Assembly (NCBI GenBank): GCA_937927195.1
Contig: CALBCY010000109.1
Span: 21,125 to 85,124 of the forward strand
Source: an uncultured Chitinophagales bacterium
GTDB lineage: Bacteria; Bacteroidota; Bacteroidia; Chitinophagales; UBA2359
DNA: 64,000 nt
Reading direction: 5' to 3'
Position numbers and translations under genes: made by a program. Position 1 is the first letter of the stretch. Each line of letters begins with the position of its first letter. Below are positions 42,589 to 52,008 of the stretch, one piece after another. The notes beneath the pieces are model-generated. The model saw only the letters and a program-made list of their open reading frames with translations. It was not told the origin of the DNA and made no database searches.

Positions 42589-45330
42589 TTATTTGGCAAA
42601 AGCCAGATCTATGATCTGCTTTTGCTCCTTGAGATGCACTTTTTTAAATCCGGTTGCTGGTGAAGAGCTGGCTTTTCTAGACAATCCTCTCAATGGCCTG
42701 TCGAACTTATAATGTCTCAAAATGAAACCCCATGCCCCCATATTTTCAGGTTCTTCTTGAACCCAAAAAACTTCAGCATTTTTATATTTCTTTAATATTT
42801 TGCCCAACTGCTTTTCAGGGAAAGGATACAATTGTTCCATTCTTACAATGGCTACATCTTTTCTTTTGTCTTCCTCTTTTTTGGCCAATAAATCATAATA
42901 TATTTTACCAGAAGTCAATAATACTCTTTTAACTTTTGCGCCTGCAAGGGTAACTTTATCATCTATGATTTCTTGAAATTTCCCTCCTGTTGCCAATTCA
43001 TCGATGCTTGAAATACATTTTGGATGTCTAAGCAATGACTTTGGAGACATGATCACCATAGGCTTTCTAAAGTCCCAAACCAGTTGTCTTCTCAATGCAT
43101 GGAAAAAGTTGGCTGGGCTTGTAATGTTGGCTACAATAATGTTGTTCTCTGCACAAGACTGTAGGAATCTTTCGAGACGGGCAGAAGAGTGCTCTGGGCC
43201 CATGCCTTCATATCCATGAGGTAGAAGCATCACCAAACCGTTCATGAAATTCCATTTACTTTCACCAGAAGTAATGAATTGATCGATCATGGTTTGAGCA
43301 CCATTGGCGAAGTCACCAAACTGAGCTTCCCAAACAACCAAATGATCTGGATAAGCCCAAGCATAACCAAACTCAAATCCTAAAACTCCGAACTCTGAAA
43401 GCAAGGAATTGTAGATCATAAACTCTCCTTGCTTCTTTTTAAAGTGGTTCAGTCTGTTGTACTCTTCATTGGTTTCTTGATTATAGATGATGGCATGTCG
43501 ATGCGAGAAAGTTCCTCTTTTCACATCTTGGCCACTCATTCTCACATTTTTACCTTCGAGCAAGATTGAACCATAAGCCAACAGCTCTGCTGCTGCCCAA
43601 TCAACGGTTTTCTTGTCTCTCATTATTTCCCTTCTGTTTCTCAACATTTTGTCCACTTTTCTAAGTGGAGCAAATCCTTCAGGAACCTTTATCAAACCTT
43701 TTACTATTGTTGCAATTTTTGATTTTGCAATTCCTGTTTCAGGCGATTTTTCAAATTCCTTGGAAGACGGTTTGTTAAGATCTATCCAAGCTTGTTCCGG
43801 AGCTTGTAATTTAAACGGAATGGGATTCTCCTTGACATTGTCAAGTCTTGCTTGCAATTCCTTCCAAAATTCCTTGTCCAATTTCTCTGCCACTGCCTTG
43901 TCTATATCTCCTCTTTGGCTTAGCTTTTGGCTATAAATATCTCTTGGATTTTGGTGTTTTTTGATATTGTCATACAATCGAGGTTGAGTAAAGCGAGGCT
44001 CATCGGCTTCATTGTGTCCATGCTTTCTGTAGCAAACCATATCGATGAAAACATCCTGATTGAACTCTTGTCTATATTCCATTGCCATTTCGCAGGCAAA
44101 GACTACAGCTTCAACATCATCTCCATTCACATGAAAAACTGGAGCCTCCACAATACTTGCAACACTTGTACAATAATTTGCAGAACGAGCATCATCAAAG
44201 TCAGTTGTAAAACCAATTTGATTGTTGATCACAAAATGAATGGTACCACCAGTGTAATACCCTTTTAATTTGGACATTTGAACAACTTCGGTCACAACGC
44301 CCTGACCAGCAACAGCTGCATCTCCATGAATTAGTAATGGAACAATGCTGTCATAATCTGAATTGTATAAAATATCAGCTCTGGCTCTTGTATAGCCTTC
44401 GACAACTGGGTCGACTGCTTCTAAATGGGAAGGGTTTGGTGCCAATTTCAAAATAACCTCTTTACCATTGGCTGTTTTGTAATTGGAAGAAAAACCGAGG
44501 TGGTATTTTACATCACCATCGCCCATTGTTAAATCTTCAGGAGTTTGCCCTTCAAATTCGTTGAATATTTCATCGTAGGTCTTCCCCATTATGTTGGCGA
44601 GTACATTTAATCGACCACGGTGCGCCATACCTATTACATATTCTTTTACTCCAAACTCAGCACCCTTGCTAATAATGGAATCAAGTGCTGGTATTGCCGA
44701 TTCGCCACCTTCCAGTGAAAAACGTTTCTCGCCCATATATTTGGTGCCAAGGAAGTTTTCAAGTACGGTGGTATTGTTTAACTTGGATAAAATTCGTTTC
44801 TTTTTCTCAGCATCAAATCCGTAATCGGCTGCTCTCTTTTTCTCGAATCTAGTTCTTATCCAATCTCTAACTTTGGGATCATGTATATAAGCATATTCCA
44901 GACCAATACTACCGCAATAAATTGAATCAAGGTGCGCAATGATTTCTTTCAAAGAAACTTTTCCAAGACCAAGTTCTGAGCCAACACTAAAGCTTGACTC
45001 AAGATCAGCTTCTGTCAACCCGAAAATTTCCTTCCCGATGCTGGCATTTCGATCTTTTCTTTCCCTTATCGGGTTAGTCTTTGAAAGTAAATGCGCATTC
45101 TGACGATAGGCATTGATGAGATTATAAACTCTCAGTTCTTTGTCCAATTCTGTTGAAGTGGTCGATGTTTCGGCATGGCCATTGCCATTAGAATTTTTCA
45201 AAGCAAATTCAAAACCTTCAAAGAATTTTTTCCAACTTTCGTCTACAGCAGTTGCATCTTGTTGATAAGTATTGTAAACAGATTCGATGTAGGCTGGATG
45301 TGCATTGGCAATATAATTTTCCGCACTCAT
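42589..45330 (-). CDS. sucA: 2-oxoglutarate dehydrogenase E1 component
   Basis: 913 residues, usual for SucA. The N-terminal E2-binding region has YIANAHPAYIESVYNTYQQD and SWKKFFEGFE. The thiamine-diphosphate domain has VIGMAHRGRLNVLANIMGK, the LLIHGDAAVAGQGVVTE motif, INNQIGFTTDFDDARS and CYRKHGHNEADEPRFTQP. The transketolase-like second half has SHRHAIIYNQETNEEY, FGYAWAYPDHLVVWEAQFGDF and LPHGYEGMGPEHSSARLERFLQ. It decarboxylates 2-oxoglutarate and reductively succinylates the lipoyl group of SucB in the TCA cycle. It is the first gene of the sucA-sucB-lpdA cluster; the 579-base region upstream carries its promoter. All key motifs are intact. Confidence 0.97.
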   Translation of the reverse strand: MSAENYIANAHPAYIESVYNTYQQDATAVDESWKKFFEGFEFALKNSNGNGHAETSTTSTELDKELRVYNLINAYRQNAHLLSKTNPIRERKDRNASIGKEIFGLTEADLESSFSVGSELGLGKVSLKEIIAHLDSIYCGSIGLEYAYIHDPKVRDWIRTRFEKKRAADYGFDAEKKKRILSKLNNTTVLENFLGTKYMGEKRFSLEGGESAIPALDSIISKGAEFGVKEYVIGMAHRGRLNVLANIMGKTYDEIFNEFEGQTPEDLTMGDGDVKYHLGFSSNYKTANGKEVILKLAPNPSHLEAVDPVVEGYTRARADILYNSDYDSIVPLLIHGDAAVAGQGVVTEVVQMSKLKGYYTGGTIHFVINNQIGFTTDFDDARSANYCTSVASIVEAPVFHVNGDDVEAVVFACEMAMEYRQEFNQDVFIDMVCYRKHGHNEADEPRFTQPRLYDNIKKHQNPRDIYSQKLSQRGDIDKAVAEKLDKEFWKELQARLDNVKENPIPFKLQAPEQAWIDLNKPSSKEFEKSPETGIAKSKIATIVKGLIKVPEGFAPLRKVDKMLRNRREIMRDKKTVDWAAAELLAYGSILLEGKNVRMSGQDVKRGTFSHRHAIIYNQETNEEYNRLNHFKKKQGEFMIYNSLLSEFGVLGFEFGYAWAYPDHLVVWEAQFGDFANGAQTMIDQFITSGESKWNFMNGLVMLLPHGYEGMGPEHSSARLERFLQSCAENNIIVANITSPANFFHALRRQLVWDFRKPMVIMSPKSLLRHPKCISSIDELATGGKFQEIIDDKVTLAGAKVKRVLLTSGKIYYDLLAKKEEDKRKDVAIVRMEQLYPFPEKQLGKILKKYKNAEVFWVQEEPENMGAWGFILRHYKFDRPLRGLSRKASSSPATGFKKVHLKEQKQIIDLAFAK

Positions 45331-45909
45331 GATAGTATGTTATAATTGTTTCAATTTGTAAGACAAGAAATTCAGAGAAAATAACTTAATAAATAATCTT
45401 TATTAAATAACATTGAAGTCCTTCGTCGAAATATTTCATGTAAAAAAGAAGAATTTTCATAAAAAAAGTGAGTCACAAAGTAACTTCATATTCAAGGCAA
45501 TAACAAATAAATAGATAGAAGTTCTTTAAAGTTTCTGAATTTAGATATGTGAATGTCTTTTTTGCCAACAACTCAACAATTTTTGAAGCAATAGCTGTGC
45601 TTTTCCAAGGACGCCAGTCCGATCAAAAAGGAGCTTCATATGCACTAAAAAACACATCTTATCTACAAGAAACTATAAACATTAAAAAACTTTGCGAAAA
45701 TAAGCATCATTTTTAGGTCTAAAAACTTCTAAAACACAAAATAATGCCTTTTATAGAATATTACGACTATTTATAGCGAATGATACCTATTTAACAACAA
45801 ATTATTCATTTACAAATGTTATATCTTTTTTAAGTGAAAAAGTTTAATTTACTTGGCTTTTGAGAAAGCAAACATTCCATTTCATTTAAATTAAAAGAAA
45901 CAATAGGCT
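45331..45909. other. 579-bp AT-rich divergent intergenic region
   Basis: It separates sucA from the DUF1028 gene and should contain both promoters. A plus-strand frame of 66 codons (45519-45716) has no ATG and no recognisable motif and is not called. No perfect TAnnTTTG box, riboswitch-like fold or hairpin is evident. Confidence 0.6.
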
Positions 45910-46956
45910 ATGAATTTCTTCCGCATCAATTTTAATGTTTTGTTTACTGTTTTGTTTAATGTTTTGGAATCAAAGAGTCTCCTATTTATAATTCTTTACA
46001 CAATAAATCTACCAATATTGATGAAAGCCCAAGTTTACAAGTCAGAAAACCCATTTGCTCATACTTATTCTATTGTTGCCTATGATGAAGAGACTGGAGA
46101 AATGGGAGTTGCGGTTCAATCTCATTGGTTTTCTGTGGGCACCATAGTTAGTTGGGGAGAAGCTGGAGTAGGCGTTGTTGCAACTCAGTCTTTTGTCAAT
46201 CCGCAATATGGACCAGACGGATTAATGATGTTGAAAGAAGGCTTAAGTCCAGATGAAATTGTCAGAAAGTTAACGACAGAAGATGAAGGACGAGCCGTCC
46301 GACAATTAGCCGTTTTGAACAAGCAAGGTATTGCTGCTTCATACACTGGTGACAATTGTATTAAAGATGCTGGAAACCTGATCGGAAAGCATTATAGCGT
46401 GCAGGCCAATATGATGTTGAATGACAAAGTCTGGCCAGCAATGGCCCTTGCTTTTGAAAATAGCAAGGGTTCCTTAGCAGAAAGAATGTTGATTTCCCTT
46501 GAAGCAGGTCAAGCCGCAGGTGGTGACATAAGAGGCAAACAATCAGCTGCCATTCTAGTTGTGGGATCAGAGAACACTGGAAAGCCTTGGCTTGATCGTA
46601 AAGTTGATTTGAGAGTAGATGACCATAAAGAGCCCTTAGAAGAATTGAGAAGGTTGCTAAATGTTCATACAGCTTACAGTTATATGAACCAAGGAGACTT
46701 GGATATGGAACATGGAGATATGAAAGCTGCATTGAATAGTTATTCCAAAGCTGAATCAATTTATCCAGACAATATTGAAATGACTTATTGGAAAGCGGTA
46801 ACTATGGCCAATGGTGGGATGCTAACAGAAGCACTGCCCTTATTCCGAAAAACTTTTGCAATAAGTAAAAACTGGAAAACCTTGACAAAGCGGATTGTAA
46901 GTACTGGTTTGCTAATAGTAGATGAACAAGACTTGAAACGCATTCTGGAAGAATAA
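45910..46956 (+). CDS. DUF1028 protein with TPR tail, secreted
   Basis: 348 residues. A hydrophobic N-terminus of about 45 residues ends near PILMKAQ, giving a signal peptide; the ATG at 45910 suits it. Residues about 50-260 are a DUF1028 domain: THTYSIVAYD-like opening (AHTYSIVAYDEETGEMGVAVQSHWFSVG), GVGVVATQSFVNPQYG and GDIRGKQSAAILVVG. DUF1028 is predicted to adopt an Ntn-hydrolase fold (gamma-glutamyltransferase-like), with unknown substrate. A short region of tetratricopeptide-like helices (AYSYMNQGDLDMEHGDMKAALNSYSKAE) follows to the end. Likely periplasmic. The gene stands alone, divergent from sucA. Confidence 0.88.
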   Translation: MNFFRINFNVLFTVLFNVLESKSLLFIILYTINLPILMKAQVYKSENPFAHTYSIVAYDEETGEMGVAVQSHWFSVGTIVSWGEAGVGVVATQSFVNPQYGPDGLMMLKEGLSPDEIVRKLTTEDEGRAVRQLAVLNKQGIAASYTGDNCIKDAGNLIGKHYSVQANMMLNDKVWPAMALAFENSKGSLAERMLISLEAGQAAGGDIRGKQSAAILVVGSENTGKPWLDRKVDLRVDDHKEPLEELRRLLNVHTAYSYMNQGDLDMEHGDMKAALNSYSKAESIYPDNIEMTYWKAVTMANGGMLTEALPLFRKTFAISKNWKTLTKRIVSTGLLIVDEQDLKRILEE

Positions 46957-47298
46957 ATTAAACACAGAATTTCAACAGGTTCAGAAACTGTCAACATCGC
47001 TCAAAAGTTTTACAATTGATTAAATCGACATTTAATTAATTACAAAACCTATTACAAATTTAATTTTACTAATATATGTCTTACAATTTAATTTTCAATC
47101 AATTTTAAGGACCCAATTTTAAACAAAAAGCTTACTTGCAAATCACAATTTCAAATACAAACATTTGATTTTTAACAATTTACACTTTTTGTAAAATCTA
47201 CTAAAAAATTTGAATTTTAATATTTATTTTTAACAAATGTGTGTTTATTTTTTATTTTAGTGTGTTTTTATAAACTAATTATCATAAAACCACTCATT
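46957..47298. other. 342-bp AT-rich leader region
   Basis: This lies between the DUF1028 gene and the CAP-domain giant. It is very AT-rich. An ATTTG at about 47162 could be a -33 element, but the matching -7 box is imperfect. No terminator hairpin for the DUF1028 gene is obvious. Confidence 0.45.
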
Positions 47299-50200
47299 AT
47301 GACAACAACAAAAACCACTTTGTTTTTGCATTTGTATCTCTTATGCATTTCTAAAAAATACTTAATTTTTAGTTTTACAATTACAATGCTTTCAATGATC
47401 CTTTTGGGCGTTTTTCCATTAACAACTTTTGCTCAATCGCCTACAGATCCAAACAGTGATATAACTTGGGATGAAGACAAAAACACTCCTGGAAATCAGA
47501 ATTCATTTATTGTTGCACCTGCTACTGGTTGTGGTGATGAATTATTGTATTTAGTCGAAGCAGCATTTAACAATGGAAGGCGGGCAGAAGAAATTGCTTT
47601 AGGGCTACCGACGGGTTCTCTTGGCGACCTTTCTTTTCCAAGCAACTATTCCTCTTTTAATGAAAATGAGAAAATTTTATTCTTAATTAATCAAGAACGG
47701 ACTATCAGAGGGGGATTGAACTACCCAACACCAGGAGGTGGTTGTACCAGTTATAGCAACCCTGAAGGTGGCCCTGCATTGGGTTTGCCATTGGAGGGTT
47801 ATGAAATGAATATTACACAAGTAGCCACCGAACATGTAGAGGATTTGGTTAATTGCAATGTAGGAAGTCACACTTCACCAGGTTGTGCCGGATCCAACTA
47901 CCCCTCAGGTTTTAGCCCTCCCGCAAGAATTCAAAATCACCCAGTATTGGGAAATAACTCAGCTTCATGCACTGGAAATAGCGGCTCAGAATTTATAGAA
48001 TATTCTGAAAACATAGCTTATTTTTCTGGTCCCGACTGTTTTGTACTAGAAAGAGCAGTTTATATTTGGGTTTATCAAGATGCTGGTTCTTATTGGGGCC
48101 ATAGACATACCGCTTTAATACAGAATACAGATTGTTACAACGGTGGTGGCATTGAGGGTTCGCCAGATGGATTTAATAACAACCATGGCCCTGATGATTC
48201 AGAAGGTTTTATTGGCGTTGCTGTCGGAGGTGCCGCTGATGGCTCCTTTGACCCCTATGGATGGGGGGCTTCATCGGTGACTGTTGTCCTTATGAATATT
48301 TTTGATCCAGTGCCAGATGAATCAGGTTGTGGATACATAATTCCCGTTGTTACCACTCCCACATTTGATGATTGCAATGGTGTTGTCGATCCTTGTGGAG
48401 TTTGCGATGGACCCGGAGCATCAAATTGGTATCAGGACACAGACGGAGATGGCTTGGGAGATCCCAATACAATCCAGAGCTCTTGTGATCAACCAGCTGG
48501 ATTCGTTGCAAACTCTGATGATGACAACGATGCCTGTAATGGTTCTGTGGATGTTTGTGGAGTTTGTAATGGTTCTGGAGAATCCATTTGGTATCAGGAC
48601 TTAGACAGCGATGGTTTAGGAGATCCGAATACTAGTCAATCGGCTTGTGAACAACCTGCTGGCTATGTTTCAAATGCGAATGATGATGCAGATGATTGCA
48701 ATGGTGTTGTAGATGAATGTGGCGTATGCAATGGTCCTGGACCAGCCATTTGGTATCACGATGGTGATGGTGATGGTTTGGGCGATCCCAATTTTAGCCA
48801 AGAGGCATGTGAGCAACCCGCTACCTTTGTTTCAAATGCAGAGGACGACAACGATACCTGCTCAGGTGTTTTAGATCAATGTGGAGTTTGCGATGGAGAT
48901 GGAAGTACTTGTGTGGGATGCCCAGATGCAAGTGCTTGCAATTACAACAGCAATGCAATTATTGACGATGGTTCTTGCGATTATGGGGATTCGGCTTGCT
49001 CAGATCCATGCAATGTCATTCCTGGATGCACCAATCCTTCGGCAAACAACTACGAATCAACGGCAAATTGTGAAGATGGTTCTTGCAACTTTGATGATTT
49101 GAATGCCTGTCCACTTGGATCGGAATATTTGCCGATAGACAATCCTGCACTTTACTCTGTAAACTGTTTTGATGGGGAGAATAACATCATTCACTCTTGT
49201 AATCATGCAGGAGATTTCACTCCCATATACGATCTTGAAATTGGTCAGACTTATTGCTTTTCAAGTGATTTTGGAACAGATGATTTCTTTTCGATTTATC
49301 CCAACAATGAAAGTGGGGCACTTATAAGTGGACCTGCTGATGGAAGTCTGTGTTGGGTGGCCACGACCGATTCCATATTGTTGAATATCAATTTGAGCAA
49401 TGGATTTTGTGGGACAGATGAGACTTGCAGACATACCTATATTTCTTGCCCGACTTGTCCAGTTTCAGAGACCAGTGGTTGCAATGTTGTTACTGCCTTA
49501 AACTATGACCCTTCTGCGAATTGTGATGATGGTTCTTGTCAATTTGCAGTGGATACAGAATTAGACTGTTTTCCAAATTTACACTTTCCTGAAGTTCCAG
49601 TAATTGCACCGATTTCATCCGTCAATTGTTTTGATGAACCATTTTTCACCATTTCCAACGAAAATCATGCTGGGGATTTTGCGACCATTATAGACCTATT
49701 GATTGGCGAGACTTATTGTTTTACTTCAAGCAGAGGATATCTAGATTATATAACGCTGTATGAAGATTTGGAACATGATCCAATAGGCCATGGTGTGGGA
49801 GATGGTAGTGTTTGCATAACAGCTGAAATACCCTATTTATTGGTGGCGTTCCATTTGAACGACGGCAACTGCGGAACAGATGACAATCCAAGGTCAACTT
49901 TTATTTCTTGCTCCACTTGCGATGATCCTATTTCAGGTTGCAATGACCCTTCTGCATCGAATTACAATCCAGATGCATTGTGCAATGATGGTTCTTGTAT
50001 TATTGGAATAGGCCAGATTTCGGGTTGTACGGATCCATGCGCTCCAAATTATGACCCTGCAGCCAATCTAGATAATGGATCTTGTGATGTTTATGATATG
50101 GAATGTAATGATGATTGCTCCTTGGGTAATATTACCACATGGGATGCAGAAGAATGTACTTGCATAACAGTTACTGAAGTGAATTCTGGTTGCACTGATC

Positions 50201-51072
50201 CCAATGCTTGTAACTTCGATCCAGCAGCAAATTGTGACGACGGGTCTTGCGATCCTTGCTTGGATTGTGATTTATTAATAGTAGAAGATTTACTGTGTGG
50301 AGTCGAAGATGAGATGTACCAATTATTCATATTGTTTGCTGGAGTAGCGGAAGTTGGTGTTACCAATAATTTGACTGGTGAAATAAGTTATCCGGTAGAG
50401 TCTTATTTTGTTTCACCTCCACATCCTACAGAAAGTCCGTATTCCTACACCTTATTTGATGTAAATAATCCTGACTGTTCTAGGACGGTAGGATCAGCAA
50501 GCGTTAGCTGCATTTCCACCTCAGTAGAGCTATTTAGCTTTGAAGGAGAAATATTGAAAGAAGGAAACTTATTAAAATGGTCTACTGCGACTGAAACAGA
50601 TTCTGAATCTTTTATTTTAGAAAAAGCATTTAAAAATGGAAGCTTTGAAAAAATCGCGGAAATAAGATCAAATGAAAACAGCAATACCCTAAAAGACTAT
50701 GCGTATTCTGATGTAGATATTGAATTGGGTACATCCTACTATAGACTTCTGGAAAAGGCAATAGATGGCAGCATCAAACTAATAAGCAATGTTGTTTCAC
50801 TCAATAGGAAAAAAGGTTCCTACAGTAATTTTGAAATTTCACCAATACCGAGCAATGATTTTATCAATGTAAAATTTGAGATGGATAATGACAATGATGT
50901 GCTAATTAAAATATTTAATATTTCTGGTCAATTGGTTGAGAGCAGAGAACTAAAAGCGTTCACTGGAGAGCAAGGATTTAAAATTGACATCAGCCAATAT
51001 CCTTCTGGTAACTATTTCCTTCAGTATGTTTCAAAGTTTGAAGAACAAACTGTAAGGTTTATCCGAAATTAG
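47299..51072 (+). CDS. CAP-domain protein with TSP3-like and Cys-rich repeats, T9SS type A
   Basis: About 1257 residues from ATG 47299; a GTG at 47239 is possible but unneeded. After a long signal (to TTFAQ), residues about 115-335 are a CAP/SCP domain (LFLINQERTIRGG, TEHVEDLVNCNVGSH, EYSENIAY, YWGHRHTALI, GFIGVAVGG). Three 54-residue repeats follow (162-bp period from 48373), each with DCNGVVDxCGVC, WYQDxDGDGLGDPN and CxQPAGxV, like thrombospondin type 3 calcium-binding repeats. Six copies of a 20-22-residue motif 'C-x-D-x-x-A-x-N-Y-x-P-x-A-x-x-x-D-G-S-C' are interspersed with two about 110-residue domains (VNCFDxxxxI ... GDFxxIxDLxIGxTYCF). The C-terminus is a T9SS type A domain. A surface protein with rigid, disulfide-rich stalk is inferred; CAP substrate unknown. 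Confidence 0.88.
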   Translation: MTTTKTTLFLHLYLLCISKKYLIFSFTITMLSMILLGVFPLTTFAQSPTDPNSDITWDEDKNTPGNQNSFIVAPATGCGDELLYLVEAAFNNGRRAEEIALGLPTGSLGDLSFPSNYSSFNENEKILFLINQERTIRGGLNYPTPGGGCTSYSNPEGGPALGLPLEGYEMNITQVATEHVEDLVNCNVGSHTSPGCAGSNYPSGFSPPARIQNHPVLGNNSASCTGNSGSEFIEYSENIAYFSGPDCFVLERAVYIWVYQDAGSYWGHRHTALIQNTDCYNGGGIEGSPDGFNNNHGPDDSEGFIGVAVGGAADGSFDPYGWGASSVTVVLMNIFDPVPDESGCGYIIPVVTTPTFDDCNGVVDPCGVCDGPGASNWYQDTDGDGLGDPNTIQSSCDQPAGFVANSDDDNDACNGSVDVCGVCNGSGESIWYQDLDSDGLGDPNTSQSACEQPAGYVSNANDDADDCNGVVDECGVCNGPGPAIWYHDGDGDGLGDPNFSQEACEQPATFVSNAEDDNDTCSGVLDQCGVCDGDGSTCVGCPDASACNYNSNAIIDDGSCDYGDSACSDPCNVIPGCTNPSANNYESTANCEDGSCNFDDLNACPLGSEYLPIDNPALYSVNCFDGENNIIHSCNHAGDFTPIYDLEIGQTYCFSSDFGTDDFFSIYPNNESGALISGPADGSLCWVATTDSILLNINLSNGFCGTDETCRHTYISCPTCPVSETSGCNVVTALNYDPSANCDDGSCQFAVDTELDCFPNLHFPEVPVIAPISSVNCFDEPFFTISNENHAGDFATIIDLLIGETYCFTSSRGYLDYITLYEDLEHDPIGHGVGDGSVCITAEIPYLLVAFHLNDGNCGTDDNPRSTFISCSTCDDPISGCNDPSASNYNPDALCNDGSCIIGIGQISGCTDPCAPNYDPAANLDNGSCDVYDMECNDDCSLGNITTWDAEECTCITVTEVNSGCTDPNACNFDPAANCDDGSCDPCLDCDLLIVEDLLCGVEDEMYQLFILFAGVAEVGVTNNLTGEISYPVESYFVSPPHPTESPYSYTLFDVNNPDCSRTVGSASVSCISTSVELFSFEGEILKEGNLLKWSTATETDSESFILEKAFKNGSFEKIAEIRSNENSNTLKDYAYSDVDIELGTSYYRLLEKAIDGSIKLISNVVSLNRKKGSYSNFEISPIPSNDFINVKFEMDNDNDVLIKIFNISGQLVESRELKAFTGEQGFKIDISQYPSGNYFLQYVSKFEEQTVRFIRN
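48367..48900 (+). repeat. 162-bp in-frame tandem repeats (TSP3-like), three full plus partial
   Basis: The Cys of each CNG block falls at 48373, 48535, 48697 and 48859, exactly 162 bases apart. The units have diverged at the nucleotide level, so the duplication is not recent. Confidence 0.9.
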
Positions 51073-51104
51073 ATTTGCCCATTTGATTTTTTTGATAAAC
51101 TTGG

Positions 51105-51133
51105 CCGCTTTCCTAAAGGAAGGCGGTTTTTTT
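51105..51133 (+). terminator. intrinsic terminator of the CAP-domain gene
   Basis: A nine-base stem (CCGCTTTCC with GGAAGGCGG, one G-U pair) around TAAA is followed by seven T, 33 bases past the stop. Confidence 0.9.
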
Positions 51134-51159
51134 CAGATTTACAATTAATTATAAATGCA

Positions 51160-51188
51160 AAAAGGTCGTCCGAAATGGACGACCTTTT
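51160..51188. terminator. terminator serving the TlpA-family gene
   Basis: A perfect 12-bp stem (AAAAGGTCGTCC with its complement) around GAAAT lies downstream of the minus-strand TlpA gene. The A/T flanks allow use in both directions. Confidence 0.85.
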
Positions 51189-51255
51189 AATATTTATTTA
51201 TTTATTTATTTATTGTAAATTTTTCAGCCACATGGCAAATGTGGCTTTCCATTGA

Positions 51256-51750
51256 TTATTTCTCGGTCAACTCAATTAGTTTGTCTTCCAAAATATATTC
51301 GTCTCCTTCTACATAGCCAGTATGTTTGTAAACGACTTCTCCATTTTGATCTAAAACAAAAGTATAAGGAACGGTTTGGAAGTTAAGGTATCTTTTTAAA
51401 TCCTCATTTACATCCAGCAAGACTTCATATTCCCAGGCCTGTCCATTTACATAAGGCTTTATTTTACTAGCATTTCTTTGATCATCTATGCTTATGGCAA
51501 CCAATTCCATATCATATTCTTCTTGCCAATCTTCATAAACTTCAGCGATATTATTCAATTCCTTTTTACAAGGCGAACACCAGGTAGCCCAAAAGCTAAA
51601 AACAGTGATTTTTCCATTCTTGGCATAATCAGAAATATTCACTTTAGCACCTTCAATATTTGTCAATTCCACATCAGGAAGGGCATTTTGGGCTGACACA
51701 GATATTGCAAAAAGGGAAAAGATTAGTGTAAAAAATAGTCTTTTAGTCAT
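51256..51750 (-). CDS. TlpA-family thiol:disulfide oxidoreductase
   Basis: 164 residues with signal peptide (to VSAQ). Thioredoxin fold with the active site FWATWCSPCKKEL, Cys58 and Cys61, and the cis-Pro in QTVPYTFVLD. It lacks the extra N-terminal lipoprotein domain of some Bacteroidota homologues. TlpA-type proteins act in the periplasm, usually as reductants for cytochrome c maturation or other exported thiol proteins, fed by DsbD. It is divergent from the DUF6029 gene, and two genes on is a CxxC-bearing Omp28-type lipoprotein, which makes a thiol-handling neighbourhood plausible. Terminator at 51160-51188. Confidence 0.92.
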   Translation of the reverse strand: MTKRLFFTLIFSLFAISVSAQNALPDVELTNIEGAKVNISDYAKNGKITVFSFWATWCSPCKKELNNIAEVYEDWQEEYDMELVAISIDDQRNASKIKPYVNGQAWEYEVLLDVNEDLKRYLNFQTVPYTFVLDQNGEVVYKHTGYVEGDEYILEDKLIELTEK

Positions 51751-52008
51751 TTGTATGATTTTTTCTTTGGTAGTTTAACTTAAATGAGATGATTTAAAGC
51801 TCTAAAAGTTTAATCGAATTATCTTTAGGAGAAAGTTTGTCAATCAGTTATACTGGTTATCAATTTGTTTCGAACCCTCGCACGAAGTCGAGGAGAAGCA
51901 TTAAACCACTTTGGTATTGTGTAAAATTGGTTTAATAATTGATTACAGTACTTATAATTTAAAGTATTAGCCCCTAATTTGATCTAATTTATTAAAATAT
52001 CAGCGTTT

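Noticed and set aside
45519..45716. 66-codon plus-strand frame upstream of the DUF1028 gene
   Set aside because: No ATG, no recognisable segment, and this length is expected by chance in 579 bases.
48367..48900. Regularly spaced repeats considered as a CRISPR array
   Set aside because: They are 162-bp in-frame protein repeats with conserved Cys and Asp, not short palindromic repeats with variable spacers.
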